From positions 1 to 26,379 of the forward strand of contig JBBRQV010000027.1 of the NCBI GenBank assembly GCA_038225955.1: a stretch of 26,379 nucleotides of DNA, written 5' to 3'. A program made the translations under genes and the position numbers. Source of the stretch: JAFDZO01 sp038225955 (GTDB lineage Bacteria; Bacteroidota; Ignavibacteria; Tepidaquicellales; Tepidaquicellaceae). The notes under the pieces were generated by a model. That model made no database searches, was not told where the DNA came from, and worked only from the letters and a program-made list of their open reading frames with translations. This document shows, in pieces, positions 13,639 through 23,200 of this stretch; the stretch's first letter is position 1; each line of letters begins with the position of its first letter.

Positions 13639-15975
13639 TTATTCTAAGTATTTTGTAATCTTGTCATACAACTCTTCCTGTTTGAAGGGCTTCATAAGAA
13701 AGTCATTCATACCAATATCCAATACCTTACCTTTAGTTTCACCGAAAGCATCTGCAGTCAAAGCGATGATTGGCACATTGTGGTTTAAGACTGAACTTGA
13801 TTTATCGCGGATAAATTCCGTTGCTTCGTATCCATTCATTTCCGGCATCTGCAAATCCATTAACACAATATCAAATTGCTTTTCGCTAAGAAATTGAACT
13901 GCTTCTAGTCCTGTGTTTGCAATCTGAAGTTCAACGTTCCATTTTTTAAAAATCTGCTTTGCGACAAGCTGGTTCATCCGGTTATCTTCGGCTATAAGAA
14001 TTTTTATACCTGATAAATTTCTTCCATCTTTGGAAGTCTCGGCAGAGACTTCAGGTCTTTCTTTTTTATCAATTTTAAGAGTAAGCTCAAAATAAAATTT
14101 AGAACCTTCCCCAACCTTGCTTTCAACTCTTATTTCTCCTTTAAGCATTTCAATCAGCTTCTTAGAGATTGTAAGACCAAGTCCTGTACCGCCGAACAAT
14201 CGCGCAGTATCAGTGTACGCCTGCATAAAGCTTTCGAAAATGAGATGAAGCTTATCATCAGGGATTCCAATACCGGTATCAGTAACTGAGAATAAAAGTT
14301 TAACGTCATCATCCGACTTTGAAACAATATCTGCTTTTACATCTACTTTACCTTTATGGGTGAACTTGATTGCATTACCTGCAAGGTTTATAAGAATTTG
14401 ATTTATTCTTACAGGGTCACCGATTAAATACTGCGGGCAGTTTTCATCAATCACTGAGGTAAAAGTAATGCTCTTCTCACGTGCTTTTAGTCCGATAGAT
14501 TTTTCAAGCTCTCTGAAAATTTGTTTGATATCAAAGCTTATGTTTTCAACTCTTACTTTTCCGGCATCAAGCTTGGAGTAATCTAAAACTTCATTAATAA
14601 TTACGAGCAGATTATCAGCGGAGAATTTTACCGACTGAAGGTTCTCTAGAAATTTTTCATTCTTAGTTTCCTGAAGCATTAACTCAGTCAATCCTATAAT
14701 TGCATTCATAGGAGTTCTGATTTCATGGCTCATGTTTGAAAGGAAATCAGCGCGTTGTCTAGCAGCAGATTCTGCTTCCAGCTTTGAACGCTTTAGACTC
14801 TCTTCAATTTTTTTCTTTTCGGTAATATCTCTCTGAATAAATACCCAGTGGGTTATTCTTCCCGTTTCATCTGGGATAGGGGATATGTTCAGATTTACCC
14901 AATACTCACTGTGAGTTTTTGTATAGCAAATAACTTCTACTTCAACTTTTTGTTTCAGGTAAATTGAATCATACAGCTTGTTCAATTCTATTTTATCTGT
15001 TCTCTCACCGAAGAGAATTGAATATTTCTTCCCTAAGATTTCGAACGATTCGTATCCGGCCAGCTTTGTAAATGCATCATTGATAAATATTGTCTGAAGC
15101 TCTTGAGTTTCGTTATCGATAACTTTCATCAGAGAGATTGCTTCATTTGAATTCAGAATAACTGACTCAATCAATCTCTTATGTTCTTCATCCTGCTTCT
15201 TCAAAGTAATATCGGTATAAGTAGTAATCATAAATTTATTTGTGTGCTCATCGGAAAATATCTTTTCCGTTACAAATAAATTTACAGGTTCATTCTCATC
15301 GTTCATTATTATATGCTCATAGGTATTTTCACTGCCCTTGGCAAGGAAATCTTTAAATCGTGAAGTAGCAGTTTCTTTTTTATCTTCTGGTAAATAATCC
15401 GTAAAATTTGCTCCTACAACATCATCTTTTTTATATCTGAATAAATGGCAGTAAGCATTATTTACTCTGAGTAAAATTCCATTCTCATCTACTAAGGACA
15501 TCCCGACGTTGGTTGAATTGTAAACAAGGTCAAGCAGTCTTTCATTTTCTTTCAGTGAAACTGTAGCCTGATTTTTTTCTTCTTCGATTGATTGAAGCTT
15601 CAAACCTGTATGAAGAACCTGCATTAATCTTTCGGAGGTAATGTACGATTTAGGGAAGTAATCAAAAGCTCCGTTCTTCATCATATCGACGGCAATTTTT
15701 TCATCGCCCTGCGAAGTAATTACTACAACAGGCATTCTCATGAACTCAAGTTTTATCTGTTGTAAAATCGAAAGTCCGTCAGATCCGGGGAGTTGGTAAT
15801 CAAGAAATACAAAATCAAAACTTTCAGATTTCAGTATAGGAATTACCTGGTCGCCTTCGCTGCACACTTCTATTTTATAATCAAGATAGGTTTTCTTCAT
15901 TGCCCTTCTGAAAACCGTAGCATCTGCACGGTCATCTTCGATCAATAATATATTAAGAGGTTTAAATTGGTTCAT
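13639..15975 (-). CDS. Hybrid histidine kinase REC-PAS-PAS-HisKA-HATPase-REC
   Basis: The 778-residue protein has no transmembrane segment, so it is cytoplasmic. An N-terminal receiver (about 7-125) carries Asp59 (FLDYQLPG). PAS domains follow at about 143-260 and 265-390; the second has a PAC-type end (WVFIQRDITEKKK). HisKA has His417 in FLSNMSHEIRTP. The HATPase has N534 (NLAGNAIKF), DTGIG (566-570) and GGTGLGL (595-601). A C-terminal receiver (about 657-777) has Asp707 (LMDLQMPEMNG) and MKPF. All key residues are intact. A receiver at each end means input can come from another kinase, probably the one encoded upstream, and output can pass on to a histidine phosphotransfer protein not in the window. 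It lies 20 bases downstream of the stand-alone receiver gene and is the last gene of the operon. Confidence 0.92.
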   Translation of the reverse strand: MNQFKPLNILLIEDDRADATVFRRAMKKTYLDYKIEVCSEGDQVIPILKSESFDFVFLDYQLPGSDGLSILQQIKLEFMRMPVVVITSQGDEKIAVDMMKNGAFDYFPKSYITSERLMQVLHTGLKLQSIEEEKNQATVSLKENERLLDLVYNSTNVGMSLVDENGILLRVNNAYCHLFRYKKDDVVGANFTDYLPEDKKETATSRFKDFLAKGSENTYEHIIMNDENEPVNLFVTEKIFSDEHTNKFMITTYTDITLKKQDEEHKRLIESVILNSNEAISLMKVIDNETQELQTIFINDAFTKLAGYESFEILGKKYSILFGERTDKIELNKLYDSIYLKQKVEVEVICYTKTHSEYWVNLNISPIPDETGRITHWVFIQRDITEKKKIEESLKRSKLEAESAARQRADFLSNMSHEIRTPMNAIIGLTELMLQETKNEKFLENLQSVKFSADNLLVIINEVLDYSKLDAGKVRVENISFDIKQIFRELEKSIGLKAREKSITFTSVIDENCPQYLIGDPVRINQILINLAGNAIKFTHKGKVDVKADIVSKSDDDVKLLFSVTDTGIGIPDDKLHLIFESFMQAYTDTARLFGGTGLGLTISKKLIEMLKGEIRVESKVGEGSKFYFELTLKIDKKERPEVSAETSKDGRNLSGIKILIAEDNRMNQLVAKQIFKKWNVELQIANTGLEAVQFLSEKQFDIVLMDLQMPEMNGYEATEFIRDKSSSVLNHNVPIIALTADAFGETKGKVLDIGMNDFLMKPFKQEELYDKITKYLE

Positions 15976-15995
15976 TGGGATATGGGTAAAATAAA

Positions 15996-16424
15996 TTAAT
16001 TAGGATATTCACAAAGCATCCAGTAATTCTTTAGTGTGGATACTGCTGCAACAAAACTTTCCATGGATAAAGGCTTTAATATATATCCAGCAACATTAAG
16101 GCTATATGCATCAACCTTATCGTTATCTTCATTTGAAGTTGTCATTACAAATACGCTGATGTTTTTTAACTCATCATCTTTTCGCATCTCTTTTAAAAAT
16201 TCAATACCACCCATCTTAGGCATATTCAAATCAAGAAGAATAATTCTGGGTCTTGGAATTTTTTCAATTCCATGTTCCCCCTTAAGCATATTCAATGCTT
16301 CGATTCCGTTTCCGGCAACATAAAGAGGATTGGTTATGTTATTTTTTTTGAATGCTCGTTTGACATTCATTATGTCAACTTCATCATCTTCAACTAAGAA
16401 GATATTAATGATTGATTCAGGCAT
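15996..16424 (-). CDS. Single-domain response regulator, Rcp1-like
   Basis: This 142-residue stand-alone receiver has all phosphorylation residues: acidic pair FLVEDDE (10-15), phosphoacceptor Asp65 in ILLDLNMPKMGG, Thr95/Thr96 in VMTTSN and Lys117 in YILKPLS. The extended loop before the phosphosite (KGEHGIEKIPRPRIILLDLN) is typical of Rcp1-type receivers that pair with phytochrome-like kinases. There is no output domain, so it must act by protein binding or as a phosphate shuttle. It is 36 bases downstream of the histidine kinase that lacks a receiver and 20 bases upstream of the hybrid kinase. It is therefore probably the partner of the first and perhaps a link between the two. Confidence 0.92.
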   Translation of the reverse strand: MPESIINIFLVEDDEVDIMNVKRAFKKNNITNPLYVAGNGIEALNMLKGEHGIEKIPRPRIILLDLNMPKMGGIEFLKEMRKDDELKNISVFVMTTSNEDNDKVDAYSLNVAGYILKPLSMESFVAAVSTLKNYWMLCEYPN

Positions 16425-16460
16425 CGTTTGAGGTTTAGTTAATAAATTTATTTAATAGTT

Positions 16461-18146
16461 TTATTTATGCCATGTAAAATAAAATCTTGTACCTTTTCCT
16501 TTATCGGAATCTACCCATGCAGTGCCGCCTTTATCTTCAACAATTTTTTTAACAATTGCCAGCCCTACTCCTGTGCTTTCAATTTTATCTCTCGATTGTA
16601 AAGTCTGAAATATTATAAAAATTTTATCATGAAACTCCGGAGAAATTCCTCCGCCGTTATCTTCGACACAAAACTGGTAATGCTTATCCAGCTCTTTAAA
16701 AGTTATATCAACTGTTGGCTCAGGTGAATTATTATATTTTATTGCGTTACTAACCAAATTAGAAAAAACCTGTTCGAGTGCAACCTTCTCTGTGGAGATA
16801 GAAGGCATTCCCTGCTGAATTGTAATTTTTACATTTGCAGATGGTGCTAAGCTATGCACTATATCTTCTATGAAAGGATTCAGTGCAACAACCTGAGAAT
16901 TGAATTTCATTCTGCCTGCGCGCGAGTATTCAAGTATTCCGTTTATCAATGCTTCCATTCTATTCACTCTGCCACGGAGCAAGTCAAAGTTCTGAGCCGT
17001 CTCACCCTCTAAATTTCCTTCCAGGTCTTCTTCAATCCACTGAGATAAATTATTTATTGCGCGCAGAGGAGCTTTTAAATCGTGAGACACAACGTATGCA
17101 AACTGATCGAGCTCTTTATTGATCTTTTCTAAATCGTTAGAGTATTCTTTTAATTTTTTCTCAGCAACTTTATTCTCAGTAATATCTAATGCAAAGCCGA
17201 TTAAATTTCCTTTTTGATTTTTATCTTCGAATAAATAATTTTCAAAATATTTTGTACTTCCCCTCATTGAGCTTGTAAGTACAAACGAAAAATATTCCCC
17301 CGTTAATGCCTTTGGGATATTTTCTGCAATCCCCGGGAAACTTTCTTTAACTTCAACCCCTATTAATTTCCCTTCATCTATTCCTAATGCTTTTGCAGAG
17401 CCGGAAACTTCAGTAAATTTACCCTTCTTATTTATTTTGTAAATAAGTACAGGCAAGCTTGAAAGAATGCCGTTAAGAATCTGACTCTTCTCTATAATTT
17501 CTGCTTCGGCTTTTTTCCTGTCTTCAATATCTCTTGAGTTAACTACAATTCCGTTTATGCTTTCATTGCCTAAAAGATTGTTGCCAATAGCTTCAAGAGT
17601 TTTATAATTTCCTTCGGAAGTTTTGTAACGAAATTCAACTGAGACTATCTCATCAGGATTTTGCAGAAGCTTTGCAAATGAAGTCTGAACTTTTTCTATA
17701 TCATCAGGATGAATCGATTCAAAAGCATTCTTTCCGATAATTTCTTTTTCACTGTAACCGAAAATTCTATAGAAGGAAGGACTTTCATATCTGATTATTC
17801 CGCCTCTATCGAGAATAGTAATTATATCTGAAGAATTCTGGACAAGATTTCTAAAGCGGTTCTCGCTCTCTTTAATCCTCTCCATAGCTTTTATTAATTC
17901 CTGCGTTCTTGCCTGAACAGTATTTTCAAGAAGAAGCTTGGAATCGTTAAGCTGTTGATTTGCTTTGAAAAGTTCGTTAAGGCTTAGCTCTAATGTTCTT
18001 TCAGATTGTTTGTGGTCGTCTTCAAAACCAAGATAGGCATCATTAACCGAATCTATGAAATCATTTATTTTTTTATGGTCTAAATCTTCCTGTACAAATA
18101 CTTTTTTTATCTGTCTTTCTAGTAGTCTGTGTCTTTTTTTATCCAT
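16461..18146 (-). CDS. PAS-PAS sensor histidine kinase, FIST-associated (NahK-like)
   Basis: The 561-residue cytoplasmic kinase begins with a helical region (about 1-95; MDKKRHRLLERQIKKVF, then FIDSVNDAYLGFEDDHKQSE and a coiled coil). This N-terminal pattern is common in kinases encoded beside FIST proteins. PAS domains lie at about 96-212 (SENRFRNLVQNSSDIITILD, HPDD) and 216-330. HisKA has His355 in FAYVVSHDLKAPLRAI, of the phytochrome-kinase type. The HATPase has N467 (NLVSNAIKY), DNGGG (496-500) and TGVGLA (525-530). No receiver is attached; one is encoded as the next gene. The FIST gene ends 33 bases upstream. By analogy with the Pseudomonas NosP-NahK pair, the FIST protein is the likely sensor that controls its activity. 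Confidence 0.9.
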   Translation of the reverse strand: MDKKRHRLLERQIKKVFVQEDLDHKKINDFIDSVNDAYLGFEDDHKQSERTLELSLNELFKANQQLNDSKLLLENTVQARTQELIKAMERIKESENRFRNLVQNSSDIITILDRGGIIRYESPSFYRIFGYSEKEIIGKNAFESIHPDDIEKVQTSFAKLLQNPDEIVSVEFRYKTSEGNYKTLEAIGNNLLGNESINGIVVNSRDIEDRKKAEAEIIEKSQILNGILSSLPVLIYKINKKGKFTEVSGSAKALGIDEGKLIGVEVKESFPGIAENIPKALTGEYFSFVLTSSMRGSTKYFENYLFEDKNQKGNLIGFALDITENKVAEKKLKEYSNDLEKINKELDQFAYVVSHDLKAPLRAINNLSQWIEEDLEGNLEGETAQNFDLLRGRVNRMEALINGILEYSRAGRMKFNSQVVALNPFIEDIVHSLAPSANVKITIQQGMPSISTEKVALEQVFSNLVSNAIKYNNSPEPTVDITFKELDKHYQFCVEDNGGGISPEFHDKIFIIFQTLQSRDKIESTGVGLAIVKKIVEDKGGTAWVDSDKGKGTRFYFTWHK

Positions 18147-18179
18147 TTAAAAATTAATATTACTATAATCGAATTTCTT

Positions 18180-19319
18180 TTAATTCTCTTTTAAAGTTGT
18201 AATTGTCATTGTCTGGTTGTGCAATTCGCACTTTGCATCTTTAGAGAAAGGTGAAATTTCTCCGTAAGAATAAAACCCCGTGATAGCAGTATCCATTCCC
18301 ACAACATTTCTTACGCCCTCAACTTCTTCTTCTACCAATTGCTTCAGCACAAGTTTTCTTCCAACACAACTGATTAATATTGCAAGGTCAGGATGTGAGT
18401 TGTTTGGCGCAATGCTTGTATTTGCGGCAGTAACTGCGCCGTCAATTAATCTGTCAACATTAGCTTTCATTAACCGGACATAAGAACCTTCAGGAATATC
18501 ACCTGCGAAAGTTAAGCTTTGGTCATCCTCGTTCACTGCAAGTATTGTTCGTACAACAGGCTGTGAATCGGTTTCCATTCTCATACTTAACGGGAATAAA
18601 AGTCCCGATGCAGGCAGCGACTGTGCCTGGTCTCCGAGGAATGATTTGTAAAGTTCAAGAGCAGGGGAGTTATCAAGTTCGTAAAGTACATTTGCTTTAG
18701 ATTTTGTTACAAGTCTATCAATACCGAAACTATCCCATCCTCCGAATGAACCATAGCCCACTGAAAGATTTTCTCCGTATAATCCGATTGCATTAATAAC
18801 TTTTGACTCTGCGCCGCCGTGTCCGTTTATTACAACTGTTTCTTTAAAGTCTGCTCCGTCTCCTGCAAGTCCGCCTGTTACCTGTACGCCATTTGATAAA
18901 ACCGAACGCATACCTGCTACTAACTCAGAGCCGTTTATATTTAATCCATCAGATAAAACAAAAATATGTTTTAAACCTTCAGGATTAAAGCCTTCAACTA
19001 ATTTCTTGCCAATTTCAAAACTGTCATCGGCAGAATTAATTTTCATACTAAACTCTGCTATGTGGGAAGAATCGAATTGAACTGCAGTTGCAACAATTGA
19101 ATTATCAATCACGCTTGTATCAACAATTTCGCCTGAGGTTGAGCATCCGATAATTTTTGCAAGCGGATATCTTTGCTTGATGTTATCAATAAGAGAGGAG
19201 TCTTTTAAGTGATTACCTTTGCCAAATAATAATACAAGCTGAGCGCCTTCATTTATTTTTGAATCGTTTAAATGCAGCCATCCGTTTTCTGGTGTCCATT
19301 TTGATTGTTCCGTTTTCAT
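18180..19319 (-). CDS. FIST domain sensory protein, NosP-like
   Basis: The 379-residue protein is a complete FIST-N plus FIST-C pair. Visible motifs are LVLLFGKGNHL (about 28-38), IIGCSTSGEI (56-65), HIFVLSDGLNINGSEL (118-133) and VTGGLAGDGADF (147-158) in FIST-N. FIST-C (about 220-370) has ILISCVGRKLVLK (314-326), GFYSYGEISP (348-357) and CELHNQTMTIT (364-374). FIST proteins are ligand-sensing partners of kinases; the best-studied, NosP, binds haem and senses nitric oxide. Seven histidines are present (16, 37, 86, 118, 167, 309, 367), so a haem ligand is possible but cannot be assigned here. There is no signal peptide or membrane segment. It is followed within 33 bases by a histidine kinase. 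Confidence 0.9.
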   Translation of the reverse strand: MKTEQSKWTPENGWLHLNDSKINEGAQLVLLFGKGNHLKDSSLIDNIKQRYPLAKIIGCSTSGEIVDTSVIDNSIVATAVQFDSSHIAEFSMKINSADDSFEIGKKLVEGFNPEGLKHIFVLSDGLNINGSELVAGMRSVLSNGVQVTGGLAGDGADFKETVVINGHGGAESKVINAIGLYGENLSVGYGSFGGWDSFGIDRLVTKSKANVLYELDNSPALELYKSFLGDQAQSLPASGLLFPLSMRMETDSQPVVRTILAVNEDDQSLTFAGDIPEGSYVRLMKANVDRLIDGAVTAANTSIAPNNSHPDLAILISCVGRKLVLKQLVEEEVEGVRNVVGMDTAITGFYSYGEISPFSKDAKCELHNQTMTITTLKEN

Positions 19320-19353
19320 ATTTTTATTGTGGTTAGATTTAGAGTTAAAATAT

Positions 19354-19947
19354 CTAATATTTTTTTGAAAGTAAATTTTCTAAGTGAGACTTAACTCCCT
19401 CCCACTCGGGTTGTATGATACTGAAATAAACTACGTCAACAAACTCGCCATTGGATGTTTTGCCTATCCATCGTAAAGTCCCTTCGTGCTTCGCGCCGAT
19501 TCTTAAAATTGCATTCTGTGAACGCTTGTTAATAGAGAGTGTTTTAAAGCAAACACGTACAGTGCTAAGAGTCTCGAAGCAATGCTTCAGCAGCAAATAT
19601 TTACACTCAGTGTTTACTTTAGACCTCATTACCGTGGGGGAAATGGATGTCCAACCGATTTCAAGAGAATGATTTGCCGGTGATATATCTGCAAACCTTG
19701 TTGTGCCTATTATTTTTCCTGACTCATTATCAAGAATTGTAAATGCATAAATCTCTTTTTTCGTTTCTCCGTCAAGAGCTATCTGCATAAAATCTTTTAG
19801 TCCTTCTTTTGTTGTAACCTGTTCAAGTCTGTAAGCCCATACGTCTCCTGTAATAATCGCATTATAAAGTCCGTCTAGGTGTTCAATTTTGAGGGGTATT
19901 AATGTAACTCTTTCGCCCTTTAGTGTAACAGGCAGAACATTCATCAT
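19354..19947 (-). CDS. GNAT-family N-acetyltransferase (RimJ/RimL type)
   Basis: The protein resembles RimJ/RimL-type acetyltransferases, which move an acetyl group from acetyl-CoA to a protein N terminus or a small amine. Visible features are an N-terminal GERVTLIPLKIEHLDGLYNAI, a central strand pair AFTILDNESGKIIGTTRF and LEIGWTSISPTVMRSKVNTECK. The latter is a degenerate acetyl-CoA loop without the usual Q/RxxGxG/A. Then come VRVCFKTLSINKRSQNAILRIG and a closing EGTLRW. I start at the ATG at 19947 (198 residues), where homology to this family begins. The open frame extends to a TTG at 20034, but its first 29 residues look unlike the family. The FIST gene starts 34 bases downstream, so it may be the first gene of the signalling operon. 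The substrate is unknown. Confidence 0.85.
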   Translation of the reverse strand: MMNVLPVTLKGERVTLIPLKIEHLDGLYNAIITGDVWAYRLEQVTTKEGLKDFMQIALDGETKKEIYAFTILDNESGKIIGTTRFADISPANHSLEIGWTSISPTVMRSKVNTECKYLLLKHCFETLSTVRVCFKTLSINKRSQNAILRIGAKHEGTLRWIGKTSNGEFVDVVYFSIIQPEWEGVKSHLENLLSKKY

Positions 19948-20137
19948 AAATTTAAAAAGAATTTTGTATTTTTCGATGGAAATAAAATCCATGGAAGATT
20001 TCAGTTCGCTTGGGGGAATATTGCAATAAATCAATGTCTGTTGCCGACATTCACATTAATATAAAGAATTTATGCTAAAAAAACCCCTCATTTAAGTAAT
20101 TCAAAAAAGGTATGTAAGTATTAGTTGGTATATAAAA

Positions 20138-20167
20138 AAGCCCATCCTGATTTCTCAAGACGGGCTT
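20138..20167 (-). terminator. Rho-independent terminator of the Asp-box T9SS protein gene
   Basis: Arms 20138-20150 (AAGCCCATCCTGA) and 20155-20167 pair with two mismatches around a TTTC loop. On the minus strand it ends in a T-rich run (complement of 20130-20139). It is closely similar in sequence to the terminator at 23358-23389. Confidence 0.85.
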
Positions 20168-20207
20168 TCTGAATTTGTAATACAAATATTTTATATCGAC
20201 TAATTAA

Positions 20208-23200
20208 TTATTTAATAAGCATCATTCTTTTTGAATCAATAAAATCACCTGCTTCCAATCTGTAGAAGTAAACTCCGCTGGCAAATTCAGAAGCGTTGAA
20301 GTTTATGGAGTGATATCCGGCTTCTTTAACTTCGCTTACCAATTTAGAAACTTCTCTTCCTGTTACGTCAAAAATTCTCAATGTTACAAAGCCTTGCTTT
20401 GGAATAGAGAAATTAATTTTTGTTACAGGGTTGAATGGGTTAGGATAATTTTGTGACAATTCATATTTATCCGGAATTAAGCTTAAAGGTGTTCCAACGC
20501 CTGTTATTAAACCTGCAGTAATGTTATCAATGAAAAGATTATTCCCGAATGCGCTCTTTGCAGTGAATTTTACTTTGTTCGTACCAATCGGCATAGATAA
20601 TATCTTTGTACCCCACTGACCTGCTGTAGGAGTAAACACAGCTGTTTGGCTCACAGTTGACATGATAGGTGACGAATTATATCCGCTTGTTAATGAAGTA
20701 GATTGATACATAGCAAGTAATCTAGTCCATGTAGAGCCTGCATTGGTAGAAGTTTCAACTATACAAGAATCAATGGATGTTGCATTATAATAAGCGCATG
20801 CGTAGTTAAATCTTAAATAGTTAGTCGGACCTGCAACCGGAGGAAATTCATTAGATATTAATGCTTGGTCTCCGGTAGCTGCCTGAGCATTATAGAAGTT
20901 GTATTTTGTTGAAGCAACACCGCTTCCATATCCCGGAACAAGTTCTCTTGTCCAGTATTGTGTACCTGTTCCTGTTAATGCCCATTCTACAGGAGGATAT
21001 GTAGCACCTTCAAATGATTCATTAAGAGGTAATGAACCAACTCTTCTTAATGTAAGATTTCTTGTTTCGCTAGATGCAGTAGAGTCAGTCGGGCTTCTGA
21101 AAGCATAAACTCTCCATTGACCTACCATTGAATCACCTCTTGCTAATCCTAATCCCTGAAGCATTCCGTCCAGAGTAGAATTTACCAAAGTAAGAGTTGT
21201 ATCGAATGAACTGCTGTTTGATGCAATATTGAAAGTAACAGGCGATGCAAATGCTCCGCTCTTGTACTGCCATTTATATTTTAATCCTGAACCGCCGCTT
21301 CTCCATGACATATTAACGTTGGAGTTATCGTTTGGCGCAGTAATAATTGTTGTGTTATTAGCCGGAGCTACAAGCGCAAATGGTGTTACATTTACTTGAC
21401 CTCTTCTTAAAGTCATTGCTCTTGGTCCGTTAGTAGATTTTAAGGAATCAGCTCCCGGTGCTCCCGGTGCTTTGAATGCCCATACATCCCACTGACCTAC
21501 AACTGAGTCAGTTGCAGCGCCGGTATTTGTAAATCCGTTAGCAGCTAAGATATCATCTAATGCTCCTAATGTTGTCGTGATGGAGTTTTGTCCTGCAGCA
21601 ATTGTTAATCTTCTTGTAGGTAATGCTGCACCGAATATGAATTTATAATTTGCAGTTACCGTAGCTGTATCCCATGTAATTGTTACAGGTGTTGTTGAAC
21701 CAGGGAATGTAACTAATCTTGTACTTGCAACCGGAGTTTGAATATTAAATGGGCTTAAGCCGCTCAATTGAATTGTAACTGAACCAACCCATGTCTGGAA
21801 TAATGTTGATGGAGCTGAATTTTTATCATCCATCCATGCTGCGTATAATTTACCGCCGCCTGATGTTACACCAATGTAATCACCCATTGTGTTCACGCTC
21901 GGTAATAACTTTGGTTTGAAGTTATGGTCAGCAATTTTCTGGTCAGTCCATGTTGTACCACCATCAAGTGAACGTGACAAATATACAGTTGCAGAATCGC
22001 CAACTGAAGGGAAATCTCTGTTATCGTAATAAACAACGTTCACGCCGCCGGCTTCGTCAACTCTTACGCAAGGGAAGAACTGAACTTTACCATTGTTAAG
22101 CGGGTCCTGATTTACTCTGATACCTGAGCTCCATGTAACACCGCCGTCTGTAGACCTGTTTAAGATAACGTCTGCATCAGTTCCTGCAGGAGCTAAACTG
22201 ATTTGTGAAGTTACAACATAAACCCATCCGTTTCTTGCGCCGCCTGATTTATCGCAATCAACTCTTGGGAATCCGTTTGTTCTTATTCCCCATCCGTTGA
22301 ATGAAGCAGAACGTGAACCGTTATCATCAAATGCATTTTCTGTTGTTGTGAAATTTAATCCGCCGTTAGTAGATTTGGCTACGCCGACAAAGTCTTCTGT
22401 GAATGGAGAAGCAGTAACACCTGCAGTCCATACAACATAAACTTCGCCGTTTGGTCCGGTTACAACATCATGCCCTTGAGCATTGTGACCTGCAGGAGTT
22501 GCATTAAGAACTATAGGTGTTGACCAACTTACGCCGCCATCTGTTGTTCTTGAAAATCTTCCGTTACCGGGAGTTGTTCCAAAGCTGGTCCAAGCCATGT
22601 ATGTATTACCATAGAATGGGCTGCTTGCTTTGCTATCTGTGTTAGCTAAGTTCTTATCGCAGTTAGCATCAAGAACCACATCAAATGTTGATGACCAAGT
22701 TACACCTTTATTTGTAGAAAAGTTTGCACCCATTCCTTTTAAGCCACCGAAATTACTTGCAGAAGTTAAGTGAGTAAAAACAAATCTGCCGTTCTTATCA
22801 ATTGCAGGACCGGGATCTCCGCGTTGGTCGGCCTGACTCGGTGCTCCAAGTGTATCGGTACCGGTCCAGGTTGTTCCACCGTTTGTCGAAACATATGTAC
22901 CTGCGTTAATTGATGCTCCGCCTACAATATTCTGGGAAGCTACATATAAAATTTGTGGGTTATTTGGATCTCTGGTTATGTAAACTTCGCACTGTTGGTT
23001 GTTCGAAGGATACACTCTGATGCTTGGGTTAATTGCTAATATCTCCTGTTGCGGAGTATGAACAATTCTTGTATCTGTAAGCGGGGCAACTTTTCCAAAG
23101 TCTGTGACGATAGGAAGCTGCGCTCCGTTTTTTTGTGCTGCAATCATTTGCGGATTGAAAGTCCATCTCGGGCTTTCATCCGTTTTCTGGCCTGTAAAAT

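Noticed and set aside
19948..20034. N-terminal extension of the acetyltransferase to position 20034
   Set aside because: The extension would start at TTG, has no Shine-Dalgarno site and adds 29 residues unlike the family. The ATG pair at 19942-19947 lies directly before the recognisable domain.
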